The position numbers were made by a program, and so were the translations under genes. Source: Pseudoselenomonas ruminantium (GTDB lineage Bacteria > Bacillota > Negativicutes > Selenomonadales > Selenomonadaceae). Taken from it: 38,224 bases of DNA. The stretch is taken from the NCBI GenBank assembly GCA_002373045.1, contig DFHU01000026.1, positions 35,879 through 74,102 of the forward strand. Reading direction: 5' to 3'. Shown here piece after piece: positions 8,753 to 16,217 of this stretch (positions are counted from its first letter, which is position 1; each line of letters starts with the position of its first letter). The notes under the pieces are model-generated. The model made no database searches and was not told the DNA's origin. It saw only the letters and a list, made by a program, of their open reading frames with translations.

Positions 8753-9532
8753 TTACCCTATTCTACTCCTGATTTTCTCCTTCCTCTTTCTCTCCTGCTC
8801 AGCTTCTCGCCCTGCCCTAAGCGTTTGCTCGGCAAGTTCCTTTTTAGCCTTTATCACATCATTATTGCCAAACAATACCAGGACCTTATTGTATTGGTCA
8901 ATTGCCTTTCCAAGCCATGGCTCCTTGCCACGCACCATTTCTTGCTTCTTGGTCCCTATTGTATAACAAACGTCGCCGATGCCTACAATGGCATCAATAT
9001 ACCCCGGCTCAATTTCCAAGGCCTTTTGGAACATTTCCAATGCATGTACCTTGTTCGTGGAGACCCAATCGTACTGGCCTGTAAAATTTGTGCCCTTGGT
9101 ACTTCCTGAATTTGGCCAAAGGAGAAAATTCTGTCCACGAAAATAATAAAACGTGGGATTTTCTGGCTCCAGCATAAGGGCTGCCTTATAATCAGCTTCA
9201 GCTTCCTCAAATTTGTCCATTTCTGTATAGGCCAAGCCTCTTAAAAGAAACGCTTCTGCATCTTCCTTATCCAGGTCGATAACCAAATTGAGCTCTGCCA
9301 AAGCCAGAGAATAATCCTGCCCTGTCATGATTAACTGCCTTGCCTTGTTTTTGTGCTCCTCTGTATTCACATTTTGTACCTTGCGATAAAGATAGAATAT
9401 ACGACCATGTGGCTGCTGCAAGCTATTCCCCTTATCTGCATAAGGAGCCATTTCTGCAATAGCCAGGTTCGGGGCAAAGGTTCCCAACCAAAGGCCTATC
9501 ATCACCCCTCCTGCGCATGCTTTTAAATTCAT
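8753..9532 (-). CDS. Exported tetratricopeptide-repeat protein
   Basis: 259 residues with a signal peptide (MNLKACAGGVMIGLWLGTF, cut near AIAEM). At least three TPR-like units follow: YSLALAELNLVIDLDKEDAE, FLLRGLAYTEMDKFEEAEAD with ALMLEPENP, and ALEMFQKALEIEPGYIDAI. The C-terminus is a strongly basic and acidic helix (AGREAEQERKRKEKIRSR). TPR proteins usually serve as scaffolds, so a periplasmic assembly role is plausible. It is flanked on both sides by the two LPP20-like paralogues, with 12 bases to the upstream gene. GGAGG precedes the ATG at seven bases. Confidence 0.85.
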   Translation of the reverse strand: MNLKACAGGVMIGLWLGTFAPNLAIAEMAPYADKGNSLQQPHGRIFYLYRKVQNVNTEEHKNKARQLIMTGQDYSLALAELNLVIDLDKEDAEAFLLRGLAYTEMDKFEEAEADYKAALMLEPENPTFYYFRGQNFLLWPNSGSTKGTNFTGQYDWVSTNKVHALEMFQKALEIEPGYIDAIVGIGDVCYTIGTKKQEMVRGKEPWLGKAIDQYNKVLVLFGNNDVIKAKKELAEQTLRAGREAEQERKRKEKIRSRIG

Positions 9533-9544
9533 GGCTAAGCCTCC

Positions 9545-10378
9545 TTATCTGATAAATACTACACAAGTGGCATCCAAAAAATGCGTTGCTCCATTTTCAA
9601 TCAGGACTTTATTGGCATCAGACAAGCTAATCACGGGATAACCATTATGGTTCTCCACCCTTACAGCCTTAACGACCAATGGATGCGCGCCAGCTCTTGC
9701 AACATTGGCAGGATCATTGCTGTAGCTAGCCATCCCGTATTGAATCACCTTATCATAATCAAGATTCTTAAAACCGTATATCGGGCTGCCCTGTTCATTC
9801 TTGATAACCGGGCTCATAATTGGCTTCAAGCCCAAGCCACGACAATCAACAACTAAGCCAGTATAAACACCTTCCGCATGTCCAGCGGGTGCATCAGCTG
9901 CAGATGACCCATTGGAAGCCGGTGCCGGAAAAGCCTCAGGGGCAGCCTGCGCCGCCGGCATTACTGCACTGGCCAAAGAATTGTTACCACCGAACATCGG
10001 CATCTGCATAGTAACCTCGTAACCGCCACCAGGAATCACCTGTTCCGCTACTACCGATGCACCTTGAATCAACCCCGAAACCTTAGTTTTTATCACATCA
10101 CTGGTCACCATCATATTTTCAACCGTAGTCTCTGAATCTACGTTAACGCCCTTGACCGCTTCAGCCAATTGACGATAGCCATCTGCCACGGCCGCACGGC
10201 GAGCCATCATCCTTGCCTGTGCTGGATTCACGGCGTTAGTCGGTGCCGCCCCCATACCAGTTACTGTAATAACGCGACTATCCCAGTCCACATTTCCTTC
10301 TGCGGCAAAAACAGGCATAACATTCAATGCCAATACCGCTAAAACCGCACCCAAAATACGACCAAATTGCAAAAACAT
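9545..10378 (-). CDS. Exported LPP20/FlgT-like protein (paralogue B)
   Basis: 277 residues, signal peptide with cut near VFAAEG. The LPP20-like domain (TVTGMGAAPTNAVNPAQARM, RRAAVADGYRQLAEAVKGVN, SETTVENMM) and the C-terminal domain (TGLVVDCRGLGLKPIMSPVI, YGFKNLDYDKVI, NPLVVKAVRVENHNGYPVIS, ending VVFIR) match paralogue A almost motif for motif. The linker between the domains is only about 25 residues. The high similarity of the two domains and the different linkers suggest a duplication within the cluster, with the linker free to change. AAGGG lies ten bases before the ATG. Function unknown; an envelope location is inferred from the signal peptide. Confidence 0.85.
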   Translation of the reverse strand: MFLQFGRILGAVLAVLALNVMPVFAAEGNVDWDSRVITVTGMGAAPTNAVNPAQARMMARRAAVADGYRQLAEAVKGVNVDSETTVENMMVTSDVIKTKVSGLIQGASVVAEQVIPGGGYEVTMQMPMFGGNNSLASAVMPAAQAAPEAFPAPASNGSSAADAPAGHAEGVYTGLVVDCRGLGLKPIMSPVIKNEQGSPIYGFKNLDYDKVIQYGMASYSNDPANVARAGAHPLVVKAVRVENHNGYPVISLSDANKVLIENGATHFLDATCVVFIR

Positions 10379-10400
10379 GATTTACACAACCCTTTCTACA

Positions 10401-11258
10401 TCATCTTCGCATTGACTTCCAATAGGCCAATGTATGTTCCGCCAAAGCACGAGATGAATTCATGGCAGCTTTACGCATGGCAAAAAAGCCAATTAACTCG
10501 CCTCGCCCCTTCAACTTATAATCATCGCCAAAATCAAAGATAATCTTGTCCCCGCCGGTCGTAAAGTCCCGTGCTTGTAAATGCGCACTGCTCCCCCAGG
10601 TTATTCCCGCAGGTGACTCAGCCAACTTTTCCACAGAAATCTCTCCAACAATGGCATAAGTTATCTCCACATCCTCCTTTGCAGCTTCACTTACCCTGCG
10701 GCAATAGTCATCAAAAGATTCTTCCGATGATGCCTTAAGTACCTCTGGCGTAACTTCCTCTCCAGCTTTCACCTTGAAACCAAGATTTTCAAAAACTGCA
10801 CTGTATGTCTGAATAATGTCACCATATGCATGGCGTAGTTGCTGAGGATTATCAATCCCCTTAACCCTAATCAAAAAACATGCAGCTGCATCCGTATTAT
10901 CATTCTGTACCCCCTTTATCTCAGTTCTGACAATAGACTTTAAACGATCAAAATCCACGGTTACATATCCTGTAACAACCAAGGGCGGTCCATTCTTTTT
11001 GTTCTTAATCTGTGGATTAGATGTTACTTCCTTGTAATGACTTTTTATCAAACGGACAAAATCACTATTAGGATCCTGACTAGGCGGTATGATAAACGCC
11101 AGGCTATGACCAGCCGCTGCCATACACATCCGTTCAATCGCCATATTCTCGTTGCCATCTTTATCAACCCCCACGGCCATAATGTCCATAGGTTTCGCAA
11201 AAACTGTACTGGAGAACAAAGCTATCATCAATGATATTAACGCCAATATTCTGCACAT
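10401..11258 (-). CDS. Exported protein of unknown function
   Basis: 285 residues. An in-frame open frame extends to 11324, but AGAGGGGG with six-base spacing marks the ATG at 11258. That start gives a clean signal peptide, MCRILALISLMIALFSSTVFA. The mature protein has no motif I recognise. It starts with MDIMAVGVDKDGNENMAIER and alternates helices with beta stretches (PPLVVTGYVTVDF, CFLIRVKG, ITYAIVGEISV, GDKIIFDFGDDY). Short helix-strand units resemble the neighbouring FlgT-like proteins in layout, but no sequence match is claimed. The upstream gene ends 13 bases before this start. Confidence 0.78.
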   Translation of the reverse strand: MCRILALISLMIALFSSTVFAKPMDIMAVGVDKDGNENMAIERMCMAAAGHSLAFIIPPSQDPNSDFVRLIKSHYKEVTSNPQIKNKKNGPPLVVTGYVTVDFDRLKSIVRTEIKGVQNDNTDAAACFLIRVKGIDNPQQLRHAYGDIIQTYSAVFENLGFKVKAGEEVTPEVLKASSEESFDDYCRRVSEAAKEDVEITYAIVGEISVEKLAESPAGITWGSSAHLQARDFTTGGDKIIFDFGDDYKLKGRGELIGFFAMRKAAMNSSRALAEHTLAYWKSMRR

Positions 11259-11271
11259 GGTCATCCCCCTC

Positions 11272-12459
11272 TTAACGACGCAAACGGAAGTATAACTTTT
11301 GTGCACCAGCTGCATCTGTATCATTGTCCCCTTCTTCTAGCATGGGCAACTGTCCCTGTATTTTATCAATTAGTTCCTGCAAGGACCCAACCGAACTAGC
11401 ATCCACAAAAACCTTCAACGTTGTGGGGTCTTTTTTATCATACATGGAACGAATAACACGGCAGCCAGAATTTTGCAAGCCAGCCAAAATAGCCTTTCCC
11501 TGGCCTGTCCTATCAACTACGCCGCTGATATGAACGGCAATTTTTAGGTGCAGCACACCGCCTTTAGTTTCCCCCTGCATTGTTTCCGCCGCTCTTGAGC
11601 CTATATGTGCTATAGCTTTTTGTGTAGCTCTTTCTTGTGCCTTTTTTATGGCCATTTCCCTGTCAGTGTCCACTGCAGTGAAATATTCCGAGAAAGAATT
11701 TGTTTCTGATGACACAATCCCTACCAACTGAAACGCCGCACTAACGGTCGCTGCCCAATTGCCACCAACGTGTTCCACTTTAACAGTTGACAAAGACCCT
11801 CGTAAAATAGCATTCACATCAGGCATTTCATTGCGAACTTCTTTTCTGGCATTTGCCCGAGCAATCGGATCATCAAAATCCTGCCGGGCAATATAAGCAG
11901 CCACCGCATCCGTATCATGCGTAGTAAAGCCTTGTGTCGACAAGGCCTGGGCCACATAAGTACTGATGATATTGGTCATGTTGTTATTTTCCAAATGACC
12001 TTCAGCATTTCGGCCACTAACAGCCACAACTACATGTGACCGCCCTGTGGTATCCGCATTAAGCGCGTTTTGCAACTGGGATTTGACATCCTCCACTGCA
12101 ACTCCTATTTTCTGTGCACTAGCAACAAGATCCAATTCAACAAAGAACAGGCCACCTTCCTGCCACTCGCGAGGCTGCCCCTTAGCCATAACATAACCAT
12201 CAGCTTCAGCCATAATGCGATCACTTACCAGCATGCCCATACTTGTTTCCGTACTGCTTTTTACATGGGTCCCAACTTCCTGTTCTATGCAGGTTCTCAT
12301 TGCATCCTCTTTGGCTTCTCGTCTTGCCTTGGCTATATCGCCATTTACAATGGCAGCGCTCCCACGTACAATCGCCGCTTCTGCTGCAGGACTTTGACAA
12401 AAAAATCCCCCCGACAGCAGCATAGCCAAAACTCCTGCCATAATCCTTTTCCGCGTCAT
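11272..12459 (-). CDS. Exported FlgT N-terminal-domain-like protein
   Basis: 395 residues; signal peptide (GVLAMLLSGGFFCQSPAAEA). Residues about 30-125 resemble the FlgT N-terminal domain: GSAAIVNGDIAKARREAKED, AMRTCIEQEVGTHVKSSTE, LVSDRIMAEADGYV, and FFVELDLVAS. The remainder carries two further alpha/beta segments (HVVVAVSGRNAEGHLE; GGVLHLKIAVHISGVVDRTG) and a C-terminal part with VIRSMYDKKDPTTLKVFVD. FlgT of Vibrio forms the outer-membrane H-ring of the flagellar motor. No flagellar gene is in this window, so a flagellar role is not claimed. AAGGAG sits seven bases before the ATG. It lies in the middle of the exported cluster. Confidence 0.82.
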   Translation of the reverse strand: MTRKRIMAGVLAMLLSGGFFCQSPAAEAAIVRGSAAIVNGDIAKARREAKEDAMRTCIEQEVGTHVKSSTETSMGMLVSDRIMAEADGYVMAKGQPREWQEGGLFFVELDLVASAQKIGVAVEDVKSQLQNALNADTTGRSHVVVAVSGRNAEGHLENNNMTNIISTYVAQALSTQGFTTHDTDAVAAYIARQDFDDPIARANARKEVRNEMPDVNAILRGSLSTVKVEHVGGNWAATVSAAFQLVGIVSSETNSFSEYFTAVDTDREMAIKKAQERATQKAIAHIGSRAAETMQGETKGGVLHLKIAVHISGVVDRTGQGKAILAGLQNSGCRVIRSMYDKKDPTTLKVFVDASSVGSLQELIDKIQGQLPMLEEGDNDTDAAGAQKLYFRLRR

Positions 12460-12479
12460 CCTGTCACTCCTTGATATCG

Positions 12480-13703
12480 TTACTTTTTCTGTGTGGCCAA
12501 TCTATCTGCCAGTCTTATCAATAGTTCCGTATAAATATCCGGCAGCTGTTCCTTCTCTGCCGCCGCAATAGACCCCGATTCTGGCAAAATATATTGTACC
12601 GCTTTTACATCATCAGCCACTTTTTCTGCCTGGCCATCAACCTGGCTTCTAAGCCATGCTTTATATCCCATATTTTTTACAGCTAGGGATTCTTTCTTGC
12701 TTGGCAACTCCTTCCAAACTGCCCCCGAAAAATTAAGCCTGATTTTATGTGCAGGCTCTGGTACAGTCAAAGTCATCGTAGCTCCAGAAGTTGAATAGCC
12801 ACCAGTCAAGGAATAGATACTATCCGAAACGTCATCAGCTACAGATTTGTTCCCCTCATTGGTCCTATCTGCATTGCCCACTTTCTGTCCCATCATAGTA
12901 ATCGGCGGATAGACTATTTTTTTGCTTGTCTCCTGGAACCTGGCACTATAAAGACTGCCCATCAACGCTTTTATCGTTTCGCGCTGGCTCCCAAAAATCT
13001 CCGGTGCCCGTTTTGCACTCATAGACACATCAACCACTTCATAAGTATCATTGGTCGGTTGGTTAATATTCTTTAAATAGGTTTTTAACTGGCTAAGGTC
13101 CAGTTTCTCGCGTATCAATTTTTCCATCATGGTCGCATAAACATCTGCTTTTTGTGTATCTGACGGCTGCACTAGCCATGGCTTGTTTATATCTCCCCCC
13201 AAGCTTACAGGGTCAAAGCCACTAACCGGTATTGCGCCTACCATAGTCCAATTATTAGCCGTGCTCCCGCCTCGACAAATTGCCAAGTAAAGGCTTCCTA
13301 CCACTACTGATTTATATAAAGTTTTGTCCTTTAGCTGATAACTTGAATCCAACGTATCCGAAATTATCGACAATGGTATAAGTGCCACTGGCACTTGAGC
13401 ATCCACATCAGTCATTACGCCTTCATATTCATAGCTTCCAGCTTGTTTTACCTTAAAGGGCAATGAGCCTGCCATTTCTTCACTTGCGATTTTAGCCGTT
13501 ATAGCTTCCTGTATCCGTTTGCGCGTATTGCCTAGCAAAAACAAACGATTCGTTCCCTTATTGACAACTAATACTTCGTCAGCACAAAGGACCTCCGGCT
13601 TTTCTGCCGCTTCCAAAACAGACATGGTAAAAATAGCAGCCAATGACATAATAGTGAATGCCCCCACTATTACCCTTTTTAGCCCTCTATTAATTTGCGA
13701 CAC
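12480..13703 (-). CDS. Exported protein of unknown function, GTG start
   Basis: 407 residues from the GTG at 13703, chosen because GGGAGGTGG lies a few bases upstream and the product starts directly with a signal-like segment (VIVGAFTIMSLAAIFTMSVL, cut near EAAEK). The open frame continues upstream to 13775 through the terminator, where translation is unlikely. No family is recognised. Visible pieces are KRIQEAITAKIASEEMAGSL, a beta-rich centre (SVVVGSLYLAICRGG), and MTLTVPEPAHKIRLNFSGAV. A long C-terminal helix rich in Leu and Arg may aid membrane or protein contact. It follows a terminator, so it is probably expressed at a lower level than the first gene of the cluster. Confidence 0.75.
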   Translation of the reverse strand: MSQINRGLKRVIVGAFTIMSLAAIFTMSVLEAAEKPEVLCADEVLVVNKGTNRLFLLGNTRKRIQEAITAKIASEEMAGSLPFKVKQAGSYEYEGVMTDVDAQVPVALIPLSIISDTLDSSYQLKDKTLYKSVVVGSLYLAICRGGSTANNWTMVGAIPVSGFDPVSLGGDINKPWLVQPSDTQKADVYATMMEKLIREKLDLSQLKTYLKNINQPTNDTYEVVDVSMSAKRAPEIFGSQRETIKALMGSLYSARFQETSKKIVYPPITMMGQKVGNADRTNEGNKSVADDVSDSIYSLTGGYSTSGATMTLTVPEPAHKIRLNFSGAVWKELPSKKESLAVKNMGYKAWLRSQVDGQAEKVADDVKAVQYILPESGSIAAAEKEQLPDIYTELLIRLADRLATQKK

Positions 13704-13720
13704 ACTCTCCACCTCCCATA

Positions 13721-13766
13721 AAACAAACAAGGAGCGACTAATGCCGCTCCTTGCCGACTCACGGCA
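13721..13766 (-). terminator. Intrinsic terminator preceded by a small overlapping hairpin, between first and second cluster genes
   Basis: On the minus strand, CAAGGAGC and GCTCCTTG (plus-strand arms 13728-13735 and 13746-13753) form a perfect 8-bp stem, followed by TTTGTTTT. Directly before it TGCCG/CGGCA (13752-13756 and 13762-13766) forms another stem that shares bases with the first, so the two cannot form at once. This could be a plain terminator or an attenuator controlling the eight downstream genes. Confidence 0.7.
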
Positions 13767-13775
13767 TTTATTCAA

Positions 13776-14564
13776 TCAACCCTCAGTCCAGCTAGATGCT
13801 TCCTTTTTTGCTTGCTCATCACTAACATCATTAATATTTTGTTTTTTCTCGTATGTCTTTAATGCCCTAGACATGCCTTTATGTTGTGCTCCAATAACCT
13901 TCGTCAATGACTCGGCATTTTTAGCCACAGAAGACAAATCCTTTATAATATCCATTTTATCCTGAATACTGTCGCCACCTTTTGCCATTGCTGTGCCAGC
14001 ATCCTTGACAATCGACACTGCATCACGTGCAGCTAGGATTTTATAAATATTGGCTGCTTTACGCTGCGTTTTAGCTGTCTGCAACAATCCATTGGCCTGC
14101 TGAATCTTGGCAGCATCACCACTATCCAGCAATTTTTTTGCAGCTTCTTCAACCAGCTTAGGATCAACTTTCGAGGAATCAACTACAGATGTGATGGAGC
14201 CCAAATTTGTCTTGCTGCTTGCAGCCTGTTTAATCGCAGCTTTTGCTTTCGCGCCGCCATCCCCCAGGCCTAGCGCCTGCTGCACATTTGCCGAAGCGTA
14301 CCCATAACAAACAGCAGCCCTATAAAGATTCAACATCATATTCTGGCGCTTATCCTGCATGCCATCAAGATCCACATGAAAGGCCTTGGCAACAGCTTTC
14401 TTTGCCTCTCCCTTGACAGCACCACCAATATCACCTAAGCCAAAGCCAGCCTCTGCTACGGATGCTCCTACAAGACTATTCCCAGGAGTTCCTGGCAAAA
14501 AAGCCCCTGACACAGCAAACACACCAGCCATACCAACAGCCGTCAATAGATTTTTCTTGTTCAT
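13776..14564 (-). CDS. Exported helical protein of unknown function, first gene of the secreted cluster
   Basis: 262 residues, family not recognised. The N-terminus MNKKNLLTAVGMAGVFAVSG is a signal peptide with a probable cut near ASVAEA. The mature part starts with a glycine-rich stretch (GFGLGDIGGAVKG) followed by almost entirely helical sequence rich in Ala, Lys and Asp, with no Cys apart from one near residue 90. Such composition is common for small periplasmic or surface subunits. It is the first gene after a candidate promoter with a poly-G spacer and is followed by a terminator, so it should be the most strongly transcribed gene of the cluster. GGAGGG stands seven bases before the ATG. 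Confidence 0.82.
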   Translation of the reverse strand: MNKKNLLTAVGMAGVFAVSGAFLPGTPGNSLVGASVAEAGFGLGDIGGAVKGEAKKAVAKAFHVDLDGMQDKRQNMMLNLYRAAVCYGYASANVQQALGLGDGGAKAKAAIKQAASSKTNLGSITSVVDSSKVDPKLVEEAAKKLLDSGDAAKIQQANGLLQTAKTQRKAANIYKILAARDAVSIVKDAGTAMAKGGDSIQDKMDIIKDLSSVAKNAESLTKVIGAQHKGMSRALKTYEKKQNINDVSDEQAKKEASSWTEG

Positions 14565-14600
14565 AAATCATCCCTCCATAAAACCTCTATTTCTCTACCA

Positions 14601-14616
14601 TGTGGATAAAATCCAC
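14601..14616 (-). promoter_or_regulatory. Perfect DnaA-box 9-mer within a small inverted repeat in the leader of the exported cluster
   Basis: TGTGGATAA at 14601-14609 is the exact complement of the consensus DnaA box TTATCCACA. It overlaps a 6-bp inverted repeat GTGGAT/ATCCAC (14602-14607 and 14611-14616) with a three-base loop. It lies between the candidate promoter and the first gene of the cluster. One perfect 9-mer in a window this size is not improbable, so the site is only a suggestion. Confidence 0.35.
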
Positions 14617-14620
14617 CATA

Positions 14621-14649
14621 GTGATACAATTCTCCCCCCCCCCCGTAAA
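14621..14649 (-). promoter_or_regulatory. Candidate promoter of the exported cluster with poly-G inside its spacer
   Basis: On the minus strand: TTTACG (14644-14649) as -35, a spacer of exactly 17 bases made of ten G plus AGAATTG, then TATCAC (14621-14626) as -10. Each hexamer matches four of six consensus bases. It stands about 57 bases before the ATG of the first cluster gene. The homopolymer makes the spacer length, and so promoter strength, liable to change by slippage. Confidence 0.5.
14634..14644. repeat. Homopolymer of 11 C on plus strand (poly-G on the transcribed strand)
   Basis: An uninterrupted run of eleven C lies in an otherwise AT-rich intergenic stretch. Long G/C homopolymers outside genes are typical simple-sequence contingency loci. 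It is the only run of this length that I noticed in the window. Confidence 0.9.
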
Positions 14650-14654
14650 CTCCT

Positions 14655-14684
14655 GCTAAAATTTAAAATTTTTTTAATTTTAGC
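14655..14684. repeat. 9-bp AT-rich inverted repeat just upstream of the poly-G promoter
   Basis: GCTAAAATT (14655-14663) and AATTTTAGC (14676-14684) are perfect inverted copies separated by 12 bases of A and T. It ends six bases upstream of the proposed -35, where an UP element or an activator site would lie. Confidence 0.5.
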
Positions 14685-14744
14685 TCATGATATTTTCACC
14701 TAAACCGTAAAAAAGATTCACGCTCCTCGTTTCATCCATATAAA

Positions 14745-14790
14745 AACGCCGTTGCTTGGTTTTCTATGGAAAAAACAAAGCAACGGCGTT
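14745..14790. repeat. 13-bp perfect inverted repeat upstream of ubiX; right arm meets a TATAAT
   Basis: AACGCCGTTGCTT (14745-14757) pairs with AAGCAACGGCGTT (14778-14790), and the loop can extend the stem with GTTTT/AAAAC. On the minus strand the stem is followed by TTTTTATAT, like an intrinsic terminator, although no minus-strand gene lies just upstream. On the plus strand the last base of the right arm starts a TATAAT (14790-14795), 37 bases before ubiX, so the repeat could also act as an operator or in the ubiX promoter. Confidence 0.6.
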
Positions 14791-14831
14791 ATAATGAAGT
14801 AAGGTTATGTATTTTAGAAAGGTTTTAATTG

Positions 14832-15386
14832 ATGAAAATAGTAGTAGGCATAACAGGAGCCAGCGGCAGTATCTATGCCTTGCGGCTCATCGAGGTTCTG
14901 CGCAATCTTGGACATGAAATTCATGGCGTGGTCACAGACAGCGGCTGGCAGGTATTAGCGTACGAATGTGGCGTTTCTCGCGAAGATTTTGCTACACGGG
15001 TTGACGTGCTCTACGACAATGCCAATATTGGCGCCGCCATTGCCAGTGGCTCCTTTAAGGCAGATGCGATGGCCATTCTGCCTTGCTCGATGAAGACTGC
15101 CGCCAGCATTGCCCACAGCATGTCCGATAATCTGCTGACCAGAGCTGCTGACGTCATGTTGAAGGAAAGCCGCAAGCTGATTCTTGTCCCACGGGAAACC
15201 CCCATGCACGCCATCCATCTGGAAAATCTACTCAAGCTTGCCCAGTCGGGCGTAAAAATTGTTCCTGCCGCCCCCGGTTTCTACCACCGTCCCCAAACCA
15301 TCGACGACCTCGTCAATATGTTGGTGGGCAAGATTTGCGACCAATTAGGCGTTGACGTGGATTTATTCCCCCGTTGGCAGGGTTAA
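14832..15386 (+). CDS. ubiX: UbiX-type flavin prenyltransferase
   Basis: 184-residue enzyme that joins a dimethylallyl group to reduced FMN to make the prenylated flavin cofactor of UbiD decarboxylases. The N-terminal KIVVGITGASGSIYALRLIE is the FMN-binding start of the family. ILPCSMKTAASIAHSMSDNL and LVPRETPMHAIHLENLLKL are the other conserved motifs, and the C-terminal FYHRPQTIDDLVNMLVGK is diagnostic. The ATG at 14832 has AAAGG upstream; a TTG three bases earlier is less likely. No ubiD is in the window. The gene ends in a four-base convergent overlap with the next permease gene. Confidence 0.95.
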   Translation: MKIVVGITGASGSIYALRLIEVLRNLGHEIHGVVTDSGWQVLAYECGVSREDFATRVDVLYDNANIGAAIASGSFKADAMAILPCSMKTAASIAHSMSDNLLTRAADVMLKESRKLILVPRETPMHAIHLENLLKLAQSGVKIVPAAPGFYHRPQTIDDLVNMLVGKICDQLGVDVDLFPRWQG

Positions 15387-16144
15387 AAGAGACTCCACAC
15401 CAATTTGCCGATAAGCACGGTAGTCATAACGATAAACAAAGGGCGTACATAACCGACGCCCTTTTTGAGTGCCATACTTGCACCGCAGTAAGCACCGGCA
15501 ATCATAGCAAGTCCCATGGGAATTGCATGGGCAAAATCAATCTGCCCAAAATAGCCAAAGAAAATCACCGCCGAAATATTGCTGGCAAAATTAAGCGTTC
15601 GGGCATTGGCCGCAGCGCCTAAAAAATCAAAGCCAACCATTAAGAGCCCAAAGAGCATAAAAGAACCGGCACCGGGCCCGAAAAAGCCATCGTAAAAGCC
15701 CAGCGAAAATGCCACAACGCCCGCTAGTAACAGCATTTTCGTGGACAGGCCCGCATATTTATTTTCCCTGCCCCAATCCTTTTTGAAAATGCTGTAAAGC
15801 AGTACGGCAATCAGCATGACGACCACCAGCGGACGCAAAATTTCCGGCGGCAGAAGTTGTACGGTAAACACGCCCAAAGCGGAACCGATAAAGGACAGCG
15901 GGAACAGCCGCCGCATCAGATAGCCGTCCACCTTCCCCGAGCGCACGAAGGTGATGAAACTGGTAAAGCTGCCCATGACCGCCGCGCACTTATTGGTTCC
16001 CAGCGCCAGCACCGGAGGCAGACCTGTCCACAAGAGCGCCGGTACGGAAATAAGGCCGCCGCCGCCCACCACAGAATCAATAAAGGACGCCATAAAACCA
16101 AAAAAGAGCAAAAAGGCCAGCGTCCCCGCATCCAAAAATTCCAT
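15383..16144 (-). CDS. TSUP-family (TauE/SafE-like) membrane transporter
   Basis: 253 residues with about eight membrane helices. GFMASFIDSVVGGGGLISVP is the hallmark first motif of the TSUP (sulfite exporter TauE/SafE) family, and the second half repeats it as GFYDGFFGPGAGSFMLFGLL. Members move sulfite, sulfoacetate or other small organosulfur or carboxylate anions; the substrate cannot be told from sequence here. The gene converges with ubiX with a four-base overlap and stands divergent from thrE. It seems to be a single-gene transcript. Confidence 0.9.
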   Translation of the reverse strand: MEFLDAGTLAFLLFFGFMASFIDSVVGGGGLISVPALLWTGLPPVLALGTNKCAAVMGSFTSFITFVRSGKVDGYLMRRLFPLSFIGSALGVFTVQLLPPEILRPLVVVMLIAVLLYSIFKKDWGRENKYAGLSTKMLLLAGVVAFSLGFYDGFFGPGAGSFMLFGLLMVGFDFLGAAANARTLNFASNISAVIFFGYFGQIDFAHAIPMGLAMIAGAYCGASMALKKGVGYVRPLFIVMTTVLIGKLVWSLF

Positions 16145-16217
16145 AAACGTCTCCTTCAGATTAATATTTCAACCATAATCGTATTCATTTTATCACAATT
16201 TTTCCCGCCTCAAAACC

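Noticed and set aside
11272..12459. Flagellar role for the FlgT-like protein
   Set aside because: No flagellar gene is in the window, and FlgT_N/LPP20-like domains also occur in non-flagellar exported proteins.
13704..13775. Upstream extension of the 12480-13703 protein to an ATG at 13775
   Set aside because: It would run through the terminator stem and lacks a ribosome site; GTG at 13703 has a strong one and begins the signal peptide.
14634..14644. Poly-C run as a mere assembly error
   Set aside because: Cannot be ruled out by eye, but the fit within a 17-bp promoter spacer before exported genes makes it worth keeping; read data would decide.
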